Below, in pieces: positions 18,167 through 26,877 of a stretch of DNA of 64,000 bases. The notes below the pieces were generated by a model. It made no database searches. It saw only the letters and a list, made by a program, of their open reading frames with translations, and was not told where the DNA came from. Position 1 is the first letter of the stretch. Each line of letters begins with the position of its first letter. A program made the position numbers and the translations under genes. Origin of the DNA: Pseudomonas sp. 8O (lineage in GTDB: Bacteria > Pseudomonadota > Gammaproteobacteria > Pseudomonadales > Pseudomonadaceae); NCBI RefSeq assembly GCF_902506495.1, contig NZ_LR733265.1, positions 1,508,868 through 1,572,867 of the forward strand. Reading direction: 5' to 3'.

Positions 18167-19228
18167 TCAGAGTTCCTCGCCCAGGTAGTCGCTCACCGTT
18201 CGCGGCCATTGTGGATCATCCATGATGCCCAGTACCGCCCGGCTGATCGGCTCCCGCAGCGGACTGCCGCTGCGCACCAGGAATCCGTAGCTCTGGTTCT
18301 CGAAGGTTCCGGGCAACACCTGCAGGCGCACGCCGACCAGCTCGCGGTTGCGGTACTGCAGGATAGGTTTGTCGTAGACGATGGCATCGGCCTCCCCCTG
18401 CTGTACGGCCAGTAGCGCCTTGGTCAGGTTCGGATAGTCGCTCTGGCGAATACGCCGCTCCTGCAGCCAGTGCGAGCTGGCTGTGCGCTGCACGCTGGCG
18501 ACGTGGGCGCCTTGCAGGTCGCCAGGGCCCTGGATGGTGCCCTGTAGATTGCTCACAGTCAGGGCCGTGGTCATCGCCGCAGTGAAGGTCGAGACCATGA
18601 TCAACGCGGCGAACATCCACACCACCGCGACCAGCCGTCCCCCCAGCGTCACCGGTGACTTGTCACCGTAGCCAACGGTGGTCATGGTCACTGCAGCCCA
18701 CCAGAAACCATCGCCCAGCCCGCGCATAGGCTCCTCGGGGAACTGCTCGCGGTTACGCCGTCGTTCGAAGAACCAGATCAAGGCCCCCACCAGCATCAGA
18801 ACCGCAGCCAGCCCCAGCACCACGCTGATGAAACGCCAGGAGAACAGCCTCTTGAAGGTCGTCCACCAGCCCGCCGAGGCGGTTGCCGGCACCGCGATGG
18901 CGAGGCCGGTGAAGTAGAACGGATGGGTGAAGTCGAAGCGCGCCTCGCGCTCGGGGGTCATGGTCATCGCACCGACCACGACGTCGACCTTGCTCTGCTC
19001 GAGGCTGTCGAGCAGGCTGTCGAAGGGCATCGGCTCGTACTGGAAGGCATAGCCATTCTTCTCGGCGATGGCATTCCACAGATCGATGCTGATGCCGCTC
19101 CAGCTGCCGTCGTCACGCTTGATCACGAACGGCGGCACTTCGGTGATGCCGACCCGCAGCGGCGAGGTGTCGGCATGACTCGTCAAACAACTGCAGACCA
19201 GCAGCAGGGCCAGTGCGATTCGGCTCAC
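18167..19228 (-). CDS. Ionotropic-glutamate-receptor-like potassium channel (GluR0 type)
   Basis: 353 residues with a mixed layout: signal peptide (1-19), first half of a type 3 periplasmic amino-acid-binding domain (about 25-125), two transmembrane helices near 133-155 and 197-222 flanking a pore loop, then the second half of the binding domain. The pore loop holds TVGYGD at 184-189, the potassium selectivity filter. This is the architecture of prokaryotic glutamate receptors such as GluR0, so binding of an amino acid outside should gate K+ flow. The GTG at 19228 is chosen because AAAAGGGAG sits six bases upstream. Ligand unknown. Confidence 0.88.
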   Translation of the reverse strand: MSRIALALLLVCSCLTSHADTSPLRVGITEVPPFVIKRDDGSWSGISIDLWNAIAEKNGYAFQYEPMPFDSLLDSLEQSKVDVVVGAMTMTPEREARFDFTHPFYFTGLAIAVPATASAGWWTTFKRLFSWRFISVVLGLAAVLMLVGALIWFFERRRNREQFPEEPMRGLGDGFWWAAVTMTTVGYGDKSPVTLGGRLVAVVWMFAALIMVSTFTAAMTTALTVSNLQGTIQGPGDLQGAHVASVQRTASSHWLQERRIRQSDYPNLTKALLAVQQGEADAIVYDKPILQYRNRELVGVRLQVLPGTFENQSYGFLVRSGSPLREPISRAVLGIMDDPQWPRTVSDYLGEEL

Positions 19229-19293
19229 GGGGGACTCCCTTTTCACTCGTTGAGGGAAAAGGGTAGCAAATTGCCCCTGCCTGCGGGTCTATC

Positions 19294-20088
19294 TCAGACC
19301 GCGACCGGCGCCTTGATATGCGGATGGGCCTCGTAACCGACCAGCTCGAAATCCTCGAACTTGAAGGCCAGCAGGTCCTTCACCCCAGGGTTGAGCTTCA
19401 TGGTCGGCAGCGGCAGCGGCTGGCGGGTGAGTTGCAAGTCGGTTTGTTCGATGTGGTTGGCGTACAGGTGGCAGTCTCCGCCAGTCCAGATGAACTCGCC
19501 CGGTTGCAGGTCGCAGACCTGCGCCACCATCAGCGTCAGCAGCGCGTAGCTGGCGATGTTGAAGGGCACGCCGAGGAAAATGTCCGCCGAGCGCTGGTAG
19601 AGCTGGCAGCTGAGCTTGCCGTCCGCCACGTAGAACTGGAACAGCGCGTGGCACGGCGGCAGCGCCATCTGCTCGACCAGCGCCGGGTTCCAGGCCGAGA
19701 CGATCAGGCGGCGCGAGTCCGGGTTCTTCTTGATCATCTCGATCAGCTTGGCGATCTGGTCGATGGACTCGCCATTGGGCGCCGGCCAGCTGCGCCACTG
19801 GTAGCCGTAGACCGGGCCGAGGTCGCCGTTCTCGTCGGCCCACTCGTCCCAGATGCTGACGCCATTTTCCTTGAGGTACTTGATGTTGGTGTCGCCCTGC
19901 AGGAACCACAGCAGCTCGTGAATGATCGAGCGCAGGTGGCACTTCTTGGTGGTAACGATGGGGAAGCCATCGGCCAGGTCGAAGCGCATCTGGTAGCCGA
20001 ACACGCTGTAGGTGCCGGTGCCGGTGCGGTCTTCCTTGAAGGTGCCGCGCTCACGCACGTGGCGCATCAGGTCGAGGTACTGTTTCAT
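19294..20088 (-). CDS. thyA: Thymidylate synthase
   Basis: Methylates dUMP to dTMP using methylene-tetrahydrofolate. 264 residues, identical in length to the E. coli enzyme. The catalytic Cys is in LPPCHALFQFYV, and the folate and dUMP sites appear in RSIIHELLWFLQGDTNIKYL and QRSADIFLGVPFNIASYALL. The ATG overlaps the last base of the lgt stop (TGATG), and AAGGAG lies seven bases upstream inside lgt, so translation is probably coupled. Third gene of the tauE-lgt-thyA operon. Confidence 0.97.
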   Translation of the reverse strand: MKQYLDLMRHVRERGTFKEDRTGTGTYSVFGYQMRFDLADGFPIVTTKKCHLRSIIHELLWFLQGDTNIKYLKENGVSIWDEWADENGDLGPVYGYQWRSWPAPNGESIDQIAKLIEMIKKNPDSRRLIVSAWNPALVEQMALPPCHALFQFYVADGKLSCQLYQRSADIFLGVPFNIASYALLTLMVAQVCDLQPGEFIWTGGDCHLYANHIEQTDLQLTRQPLPLPTMKLNPGVKDLLAFKFEDFELVGYEAHPHIKAPVAV

Positions 20089-20888
20089 CAGACGGCTCCT
20101 TGTACGGGCTGGCGCTTGTAGGCGTAGGCGATCAGGCCCAGGCCGGCGAGAATCATCGGTATGCAGAGGACCTGCCCCATGGTCAACCAGCCCCAGGCCA
20201 GGTAGCCAAGTTGGGCGTCCGGCACGCGAACGAATTCGACGATGAAGCGGAATACACCGTAGCAAGCGGCGAACATGCCGGAAACGGCCATGGTCGGACG
20301 CGGTTTGCGCGAATAGAACCAGAGGATGGTGAACAGCGCGACGCCTTCCAGGGCGAACTGGTACAGCTGCGACGGGTGGCGCGCCAGTTGCTGCGGGTCG
20401 GTGGGGAAGATCATTGCCCAGGGCACGTCGGTGGCCTTGCCCCACAGCTCGGCATTGATGAAGTTGCCAATGCGCCCAGCACCCAGGCCAATCGGCACCA
20501 GTGGCGCGATGAAGTCCATCAGTTCGAAGAAGCTCTTGCCGTTGCGCTTGCCGAACCACCAGGTCGCCAGCATCACCCCGATCAGGCCGCCATGGAAGGA
20601 CATGCCGCCCTCCCAAACCCGCAGGATCTTCGCCGGTTCGGCGATATAGGCGGCAAAATCATAGAAAAATACGTAGCCCAGGCGCCCGCCGAGAATCACC
20701 CCCATGGCCACCCAGAACACCAGATCGGAAAGCTTCTCCTTGTTCCAGGTCGCGTCGAAACGCTCAAGCCGGCGCGAGGCCAGCCACCAGGCACCGCCGA
20801 TACCGACCAGATACATCAGGCCGTACCAATGGATTTTCAGGGGACCGAGGGCGATGGCCACCGGGTCGATCTGCGGATAAGGCAGCAT
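20088..20888 (-). CDS. lgt: Prolipoprotein diacylglyceryl transferase
   Basis: Transfers diacylglycerol from phosphatidylglycerol to the lipobox Cys of prolipoproteins, the first step of lipoprotein maturation in the inner membrane. 266 residues with about seven helices. The Lgt signature GAGRIGNFIN and the essential-His region GGMSFHGGLIG are present. AAGGAG precedes the ATG. Ten bases separate it from the TauE-like gene upstream, and it overlaps thyA by one base. Confidence 0.97.
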   Translation of the reverse strand: MLPYPQIDPVAIALGPLKIHWYGLMYLVGIGGAWWLASRRLERFDATWNKEKLSDLVFWVAMGVILGGRLGYVFFYDFAAYIAEPAKILRVWEGGMSFHGGLIGVMLATWWFGKRNGKSFFELMDFIAPLVPIGLGAGRIGNFINAELWGKATDVPWAMIFPTDPQQLARHPSQLYQFALEGVALFTILWFYSRKPRPTMAVSGMFAACYGVFRFIVEFVRVPDAQLGYLAWGWLTMGQVLCIPMILAGLGLIAYAYKRQPVQGAV

Positions 20889-20898
20889 CCAGGACTCC

Positions 20899-21681
20899 TT
20901 AGATGAAAAAACTCAGGCCCACGCTGAACAGCAGCAGGGCGAACAGACGCTTGAGCAACAGTGGCGACAGGCGATGAGCCAGGCGCGCACCAAAACGGGC
21001 AAAGAACATGCTGGTCAGGGCTATCCCCAGCAATGCCGGGAGATACACGAAACCGACGCTCCATTGCGGCAGACTCGGATTCCCCCAGCCGGTAACCATG
21101 AAACTCAGCGCACCGGCGATGGCAATCGGCAAACCACAAGCCGCCGAAGTTGCCACCGCTTGCTGGATCGGCACGCTGCGCCAGACCAGAAAAGGCACGG
21201 TAAGCGAACCACCGCCAATCCCGAAGATCGCCGACGCCCAGCCGATCACCCCGCCGGCTACCGTCAGCGTCGGCTTGCCTGGGACACCGAGACTGGCGTT
21301 GGGTTTCAGGTCCAGCGCCATCTGCGCGGCAACGATGATGGCGAACGTACCGATGATCTTCTGCAGCAAGGCCCCCTGGATCAGCGACGCGGTCATAGCC
21401 CCCAGCGCTGCACCAAGCACAATGCCCAGGGTCAACCAGCGAAACAGTGGCCAGCGCACCGCGCCCTTGCGATGGTGCTCGAGCAGCGAATTGATCGAGG
21501 TAAAGACGATGGTCGCCAGGGACGTTCCCACTGCAAGGTGAGTGAGGATTTCCGTTGCCATACCCTGTGCGGTGAAGCTCAGCACCAGCACCGGCACGAT
21601 GATCAGACCGCCGCCCACGCCGAACAGACCCGCCAGCACACCGGCAGCCGAACCCAGCACCAGGTAGAGCAGCAGCTCCAT
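20899..21681 (-). CDS. TauE/SafE-family sulfite/anion exporter-like membrane protein
   Basis: 260 residues with eight or so helices and the two internally repeated family motifs, AGLFGVGGGLIIVPVL near residue 18 and ASAIFGIGGGSLTVPFLVW near 155. Family members export sulfite, sulfoacetate or related organosulfur anions; the substrate here is not evident. It is the first gene of the operon with lgt and thyA. The ATG at 21681 is favoured over GTG at 21687 because the GGGGGG-type ribosome site is better spaced. Confidence 0.88.
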   Translation of the reverse strand: MELLLYLVLGSAAGVLAGLFGVGGGLIIVPVLVLSFTAQGMATEILTHLAVGTSLATIVFTSINSLLEHHRKGAVRWPLFRWLTLGIVLGAALGAMTASLIQGALLQKIIGTFAIIVAAQMALDLKPNASLGVPGKPTLTVAGGVIGWASAIFGIGGGSLTVPFLVWRSVPIQQAVATSAACGLPIAIAGALSFMVTGWGNPSLPQWSVGFVYLPALLGIALTSMFFARFGARLAHRLSPLLLKRLFALLLFSVGLSFFI

Positions 21682-21811
21682 CGACACCCCCCAAAAAACA
21701 AAGCGGCATGGTAGCGGAAATGCCCCCTCAACGGCACACGGATCGACGGAACGGTTGCCGCACCGGGCTCAGCTCGCTAGCCTGCCAGACTCCGTCAGTG
21801 GAGGAATGCGC

Positions 21812-22555
21812 ATGTGCCTGATCGTCTTCGCCTGGCAGCCCGAAAGCCCGACAGTGCTGCGCCTGGCGGCCAATCGCGACGAATTTTACGCGCGCCCCAG
21901 CGCAGCACTGAGTGAATGGTCGGATGCACCTGGCGTATTCGCCGGTCGTGATCTGCAGGCTGGGGGCACCTGGCTCGGCGTTACCGCGCAAGGTCGCTTC
22001 GCGGCACTGACCAATATCCGCGACCCGCAGCAAAAGGCCGGCCCTCGCTCACGCGGCGCGCTGACGGCCGACTACCTGCTGGGCCAGGACTCGGCACCTG
22101 CCTATCTCGACAGGATCATGCGCGACGCAGAAGAGCATGCCGGCTTCAACCTGCTTTTGGGCGACCGCCATCAGCTCTGGCATTTCAACTCCCAGGAAGG
22201 CCTGCCTCGGCAATTGCAGAGCGGCATTTACGGCATGTCCAACGCCAGCCTCGACACGCCTTGGCCGAAACTGCTACGCGCCAGAAATGCCCTGAGCGAT
22301 AGCGTCGAGCGCGAGGATGAAGCGCTACTGGAGCTGCTGAGCGACAGGAGCCTTCCGGCCGATCACCTGCTACCGGACACCGGCGTCGGGCTGGCGACGG
22401 AGCGCGTACTGTCGAGTATTTTCATTACCACAGCCACCTATGGCACCCGCGCCAGCACGGTGCTGAACCTTGGCCGGGATGGGCGCTGGAATATCACCGA
22501 GCGCAGCTTCGGTCCGCAGGGAGCCCTATTGGGCGAGGTCACCTTGCGCGGGTAG
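21812..22555 (+). CDS. NRDE-family protein (TANGO2-like)
   Basis: 247 residues. Begins MCLIVFAWQ and carries the naming motif in LAANRDEFYARP near residue 20; Cys2 after the start Met fits the Ntn-hydrolase-like fold assigned to the family. GGAGG at 21800-21804 fits the ATG at 21812 and not the in-frame ATG at 21806. The eukaryotic relative is TANGO2, linked to haem and lipid homeostasis; the bacterial function is unsettled. The TAG stop lies inside the first bases of an REP-like element. Confidence 0.87.
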   Translation: MCLIVFAWQPESPTVLRLAANRDEFYARPSAALSEWSDAPGVFAGRDLQAGGTWLGVTAQGRFAALTNIRDPQQKAGPRSRGALTADYLLGQDSAPAYLDRIMRDAEEHAGFNLLLGDRHQLWHFNSQEGLPRQLQSGIYGMSNASLDTPWPKLLRARNALSDSVEREDEALLELLSDRSLPADHLLPDTGVGLATERVLSSIFITTATYGTRASTVLNLGRDGRWNITERSFGPQGALLGEVTLRG

Positions 22556-22611
22556 CCCGGATGCAATCCGGGAATGGAGAGCGCCGTTGTCCCGGATTGC
22601 ATCCGGGCTAC
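22552..22611. repeat. REP-like palindrome fused to the NRDE stop
   Basis: Symmetrical arms of the GTAGCCCGGATG family, 21 bp each, separated by about 18 bp. The stop codon of the NRDE gene is the TAG of the first arm. It sits between the convergent NRDE and ptsP genes and could serve as a two-way transcription stop. Confidence 0.88.
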
Positions 22612-22633
22612 AAAACGCTCTTGCAGCCGCTTG

Positions 22634-24913
22634 TCAGGCCTGGATATTGGACGCCGGATTGATCACCCGACCCAGCCCCAGGTTGCGCAGTGCCAGGTGC
22701 AGGGTGCTGTCGATCAGGTGCGGGTTGTCCATGGTCATCACCTGGCCGAGCAGTTCCTTGGCCTTGCTCTGGGTGATCTGACGCAGCAGCCATTTCACCT
22801 TGGGCAGGTTGGTGGCGTTCATCGACAGCGAATCGAAGCCCATCGCCAGCAGCAACACGGCAGCCGCCGGGTCACCGGCCATCTCGCCGCAGATGCTCAC
22901 CGGCTTGCCTTCGAGATGCGCGTCGTTGACCACCTTCTGCAAGGCCTGCAGCACCGCCGGGTGGAGGAAGTCGTAGAGATCCGCCACGCGCGGGTTGTTG
23001 CGGTCGACCGCCAGCAGGTATTGGGTCAGGTCATTGGAGCCGACCGAGAGGAAGTCCACCTGACGCGCCAGTTCACGAGTCTGATAAACGGCTGCCGGGA
23101 TCTCGATCATCACGCCGATAGGCGGCAGCGGCACATCGGTGCCCTCGTCACGCACCTCGCCCCAGGCACGGTGAATCAGGTGCAGCGCCTCTTCCAGCTC
23201 CTGCGTGCCGGAAATCATCGGCAGCAGGATGCGCAAGTTGTTCAGCCCCTCGCTGGCCTTGAGCATGGCGCGGGTCTGCACAAGAAAGATTTCCGGATGA
23301 TCAAGGGTCACGCGAATGCCGCGCCAACCCAGGAAGGGGTTTTCTTCCTTGATCGGAAAGTAGGACAGCGACTTGTCGCCGCCGATATCCAGGGTGCGCA
23401 TGGTCACCGGCAGCGGGTGGAAAGCCTGCAACTGCTCGCGATAGGTGGCGAGCTGTTCCTTCTCGCTGGGGAAGCGCTCGTTGATCATGAACGGCACTTC
23501 GGTGCGGTACAGGCCGACACCCTCGGCGCCACGCTGCTGAGCACGCGCCACGTCGGCGAGCAGGCCGGTATTGACCCACAGCGGCATGCGGTGGCCGTCG
23601 AGGGTCTCGCAGGGCAGCGCGCGCAGGGCGTCGAGCCCTTCGGTGAGCTGACGCTCCTCCTCGACCACCTCCGCGTACTGCTTGCTCAGAAGCTCGCTGG
23701 GGTTGGTGAAGACTTCGCCGTGGTAGCCGTCGACGATCAGCTTGATGCCGTCGATCTTCGAGTACGGCAGGTCGACCACACCCATGACCGTGGGAATACC
23801 CATGGCGCGGGCGAAGATCGCCACGTGGGAGTTGCCCGAGCCGGTCACCGAAATCAGGCCGACCAGCTTGCCCTCGGGCACTTCGCCGAGCATCGCCGGC
23901 GACAGCTCCTCGCTGACCAGGATGGTGTTATCCGGGTAGACCAGCGTGGTCTTGCGTTCTTCCTGCAGGTAGGCGAGCAGGCGCCGGCCGAGGTCGCGCA
24001 CGTCGGAGGCGCGCTCGCGCAGGTAAGCGTCATCCATCAGCTCGAAACGATTGACGTGGTCGAGCACCACCTGGCGCAAGGCGCCCTGTGCCCACTGGCC
24101 GGTACGGATGACCTTGCGCACCTCGTTACCCAGTGCGGCGTCCTCCAGCATCATCAGGTAGACGTCAAACAGCGCGCGCTCTTCCTTGCGTAGCTGAGTG
24201 GCGAGCTTCTCGGACAGCTCCTGCATGTCCTCGCGCACCCAGCCGAGCGCCTTGTCGAACAGCTCCAGCTCGGCAGCGATGTCATCGACACTGCGGTCTG
24301 GAACTACATTCAAATCGGCCGGGGGCAGCACCACGACAGCGGTACCGACCGCTGCCCCCGGCGCACCCGGCACGCCGACGAATTTGGCCTCCTGCACGCC
24401 CTTGCCCTGGCGACCGAGCCCCCGAATCGAACCGGTCGCCTCGGCATGGGCGATAACGCCAGCGAGCTGCGCGCTCATGGTGACCAGGAAGGCTTCCTCG
24501 CCTTCGTCGAACTGGCGGCGCTCCTTCTGCTGCACCACCAGAACGCCCATCACCCGCCGGTGGTGGATGATCGGCGCACCGAGGAAGGAGGCATAGCGTT
24601 CCTCGCCGGTCTCGGCGAAGTAGCGGTAGCGGGGATGGCTGGCGGCGTCTTCGAGGTTCAGCGGTTCTTCACGGCTACCGACCAGGCCAACCAGACCTTC
24701 GCTGGGCGCCATGCTGACCTTGCCGATGGAGCGCTTGTTGAGACCGTCGGTGGCCATCAGCACGAAGCGATTGGTTTCCGGATCGAGCAGGTAGACCGAG
24801 CAGACCTGGCTGCCCATCGCTTCCTTGACCCGCTGCACGATGATCGACAGCGCCGCCTTGAGATCCTTGGCGGCGTTTACTTCCTGGACGATCTTGCGCA
24901 GCGTATTGAGCAT
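22634..24913 (-). CDS. ptsP: Phosphoenolpyruvate-protein phosphotransferase PtsP (enzyme I-Ntr)
   Basis: First enzyme of the nitrogen-related PTS: it autophosphorylates from PEP and passes phosphate to NPr (PtsO), feeding PtsN. 759 residues: N-terminal GAF domain (about 1-160) that senses nitrogen status in homologues, then the enzyme I N-domain with the phosphorylated His363 in GNSHVAIFARA, and the PEP-binding barrel (TMRTLDIGGDKSLSYFP, then CGEMAGDP). It lies 18 bp after rppH, the conserved enterobacterial and pseudomonad order. Confidence 0.96.
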   Translation of the reverse strand: MLNTLRKIVQEVNAAKDLKAALSIIVQRVKEAMGSQVCSVYLLDPETNRFVLMATDGLNKRSIGKVSMAPSEGLVGLVGSREEPLNLEDAASHPRYRYFAETGEERYASFLGAPIIHHRRVMGVLVVQQKERRQFDEGEEAFLVTMSAQLAGVIAHAEATGSIRGLGRQGKGVQEAKFVGVPGAPGAAVGTAVVVLPPADLNVVPDRSVDDIAAELELFDKALGWVREDMQELSEKLATQLRKEERALFDVYLMMLEDAALGNEVRKVIRTGQWAQGALRQVVLDHVNRFELMDDAYLRERASDVRDLGRRLLAYLQEERKTTLVYPDNTILVSEELSPAMLGEVPEGKLVGLISVTGSGNSHVAIFARAMGIPTVMGVVDLPYSKIDGIKLIVDGYHGEVFTNPSELLSKQYAEVVEEERQLTEGLDALRALPCETLDGHRMPLWVNTGLLADVARAQQRGAEGVGLYRTEVPFMINERFPSEKEQLATYREQLQAFHPLPVTMRTLDIGGDKSLSYFPIKEENPFLGWRGIRVTLDHPEIFLVQTRAMLKASEGLNNLRILLPMISGTQELEEALHLIHRAWGEVRDEGTDVPLPPIGVMIEIPAAVYQTRELARQVDFLSVGSNDLTQYLLAVDRNNPRVADLYDFLHPAVLQALQKVVNDAHLEGKPVSICGEMAGDPAAAVLLLAMGFDSLSMNATNLPKVKWLLRQITQSKAKELLGQVMTMDNPHLIDSTLHLALRNLGLGRVINPASNIQA

Positions 24914-24931
24914 GCTCGATTGGGGTCCGTA

Positions 24932-25411
24932 TCAGTCGCGCACTATCAGGCGCGGGGCAAGTTCCTTGAGCGCACGGCGGTAGACCTCGCGCTTGAATGT
25001 GACCACCTGGCCCAGAGGGTACCAGTAGCTGACCCAGCGCCAGCCATCGAATTCGGGCTTGCCGGTCAGATCCATGCGTACACGGTCTTCCGCCCCCGTC
25101 AGGCGCAGCAGAAACCACTTCTGCTTCTGTCCGATGCACAGCGGCTGGCTGTGCGTGCGCACCAGACGCTGCGGCAAACGATAACGCAACCAGCCGCGGG
25201 TACAGGCGAGGATCGTCACATCCTGCTCTTCGAGCCCGACCTCTTCATTCAGTTCACGGTAAAGCGCCTCTTCCGGCGATTCACGATCATTGATGCCACC
25301 CTGGGGAAACTGCCACGCATCCTGGTTGATACGCCTGGCCCAGAGCACCTGGCCGACATCATTGGTCAGGATGATGCCGACATTCGGGCGGAAACCATCA
25401 GAATCGATCAC
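24932..25411 (-). CDS. rppH: RNA pyrophosphohydrolase
   Basis: Nudix enzyme that removes pyrophosphate from the 5' end of mRNAs and so triggers RNase E decay. The complete Nudix box runs from GGINDRESPEEALYRELNEE to VGL. The GTG at 25411 is chosen: it gives 159 residues beginning VIDSDGFRPNVGII, the usual length and start, with GAGG upstream; the longer in-frame ATG adds 11 unconserved residues. First gene of the rppH-ptsP operon and divergent from the HAD gene. Confidence 0.95.
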   Translation of the reverse strand: MIDSDGFRPNVGIILTNDVGQVLWARRINQDAWQFPQGGINDRESPEEALYRELNEEVGLEEQDVTILACTRGWLRYRLPQRLVRTHSQPLCIGQKQKWFLLRLTGAEDRVRMDLTGKPEFDGWRWVSYWYPLGQVVTFKREVYRRALKELAPRLIVRD

Positions 25412-25555
25412 GGCAAGCAACCTCGTACACGCAAGTTCCGGCATTGTTCCACAAAGCCGGCGGCAGCAGCAACGCGGGTTTAGGCGCTGTTTGAAAGCCC
25501 CGGCAAAGCAGCTATTCTGGCGCGCCTTCCCTTTCTACAGAACAGGTAACGAACC

Positions 25556-26209
25556 GTGCGCTTGGCCCTTTTCGATCTCGACAACACCCTGCTGGCTGGC
25601 GACAGCGATCACAGCTGGGGCGAATTCGTCTGCCAGCGCGGCCTGGTCGACGCGGCCGAGTACCTGGCGCGCAACGATGCCTTCTATGCCGACTACTGCG
25701 CCGGCAAACTGGACGTGGTGGCCTACCAGAATTTCAGCCAGGCCATTCTGGGTCGCAGTGAAATGGCGCAACTGGCGCAGTGGCACCGCGAGTTCATGGC
25801 CGAGGTGATCGAGCCGATCATCCTGGCCAAGGGCGAGGCACTGCTGGCCGAGCACCGCGCCGCTGGCGACAAGCTGGTGATCATCACCGCCACCAACCGC
25901 TTCGTCACTGCGCCCATTGCCGAGCGCCTGGGCGTGGAAACGTTGATCGCTACCGAATGCGGCATGCAGGACGGCCGTTATACCGGGCAGATCGCCGGCA
26001 CGCCATGCTACCAGGGCGGCAAGGTGACGCGCCTGAACGAGTGGTTGGCAGAGACGGGGTACAACCTCGATGGCGCCTACTTCTACAGCGACTCGCGCAA
26101 TGACCTGCCGCTGCTGGAGGCCGTGGCCAATCCGGTGGCGGTCGACCCGGACGAGGTGCTGCGCGCCACCGCCACCGAACGCGGCTGGCCGGTGATTTCA
26201 CTGCGCTGA
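25556..26209 (+). CDS. HAD-IB family phosphatase (SerB/CicA-like)
   Basis: 217 residues starting at GTG. The nucleophile motif is LFDLDNTLLAGDS at residues 4-16, motif II is the ITATNRF segment near 105, and motif III/IV is YFYSDSRNDLPLL near 180. This is the HAD subfamily IB fold with a helical cap, as in phosphoserine phosphatase, but the cap differs and these proteins are usually only annotated by family. The PAO1 neighbour of rppH is, from memory, the same gene. Confidence 0.88.
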   Translation: MRLALFDLDNTLLAGDSDHSWGEFVCQRGLVDAAEYLARNDAFYADYCAGKLDVVAYQNFSQAILGRSEMAQLAQWHREFMAEVIEPIILAKGEALLAEHRAAGDKLVIITATNRFVTAPIAERLGVETLIATECGMQDGRYTGQIAGTPCYQGGKVTRLNEWLAETGYNLDGAYFYSDSRNDLPLLEAVANPVAVDPDEVLRATATERGWPVISLR

Positions 26210-26256
26210 GATGAAGTAGGGTGCGCCCACCTCGTTAATGCCCTGAACACGCAGTG

Positions 26257-26318
26257 GTAGGAGCGGCTTCAGCCGCGAAACCTGTCATCGCGGCAATCGC
26301 GGCTGAAGCCGCTCCTAC
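26257..26318. repeat. REP-like palindrome, GTAGGAGCGGCT family
   Basis: GTAGGAGCGGCTTCAGCCGC at 26257 is mirrored by GCGGCTGAAGCCGCTCCTAC ending at 26318. Each arm is itself partly palindromic (GGCTTCAGCC), so nested hairpins can form. Lies between convergent genes. Confidence 0.87.
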
Positions 26319-26339
26319 AAGTCAGCAATAACCCTGCGT

Positions 26340-26780
26340 TTAAGCAGGCTTGGCGCCCATCAACGCCATGATGGCGATCAGCAGCACCAGAATCAGCCCG
26401 GCATAGATCAGGCACAGACGCTTCAGCGCCGTCGACGCCGGCGTATCGCCCAGCGCACGCCAGACCGCCAGACGACCGGCCAGCAGCAAACCCAGCAGCA
26501 TCATCAGCGCATAGAGAATGCTGCCCAGCAACAGCCAGGTCTGCCCCAGCGGCCAGCCGACGGTGTCCACCAGCCAGTAGCCGGTGACCGGCAGGCTCAG
26601 CGCCAGCACGGCGAATGCCGGGAAGCTGAACAGCAGGGTCACGCGCAGCTTGCGCGCCAGCACGGCGGCATCGCCACCGCGCTGCGCCTTGAACAGCATG
26701 ACGCCATGGGCGATCAGGCCGAGCAGCAGCAACACGCCCGGGGCGCTGTGGAGGATGCGAACCAGCAGATAATGCTCCAT
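26340..26780 (-). CDS. DUF2269-like inner-membrane protein
   Basis: 146 residues with four hydrophobic helices (about 10-32, 50-72, 78-102, 122-142). The early His residues in VRILHSAPGVLLLLGLIAHG resemble predicted haem or metal ligand positions of DUF2269/CopD-like proteins, but no function is established. AAAGGAAG precedes the ATG. It follows ilvA on the same strand with a palindromic repeat between, so it may be weakly co-transcribed. Confidence 0.72.
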   Translation of the reverse strand: MEHYLLVRILHSAPGVLLLLGLIAHGVMLFKAQRGGDAAVLARKLRVTLLFSFPAFAVLALSLPVTGYWLVDTVGWPLGQTWLLLGSILYALMMLLGLLLAGRLAVWRALGDTPASTALKRLCLIYAGLILVLLIAIMALMGAKPA

Positions 26781-26809
26781 CGAGGCTTCCTTTGTTGTCA
26801 GGCGATTAC

Positions 26810-26861
26810 GTAGGGCGGGAGCAACCCGCCAGCGCGCACTGGCGGGCTACACCCGCCCTGC
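26810..26861. repeat. Palindromic repeat, GTAGGGCGGG type
   Basis: Outer pair GTAGGGCGGG / CCCGCCCTGC and inner pair ACCCGCCAG / CTGGCGGG. It occupies the gap between ilvA and the DUF2269 gene and can fold on either strand. Confidence 0.75.
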
Positions 26862-26877
26862 GGTTCGAAGGCAGTGC

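Noticed and set aside
19294..20616. Longer thyA frame reaching into lgt
   Set aside because: The extra N-terminus is the shifted frame of lgt. The ATG at 20088 gives 264 residues and has an AAGGAG site.
22574..24193. 539-codon open frame opposite ptsP
   Set aside because: Antisense shadow of ptsP; starts inside an REP-like element and has shadow-like composition.
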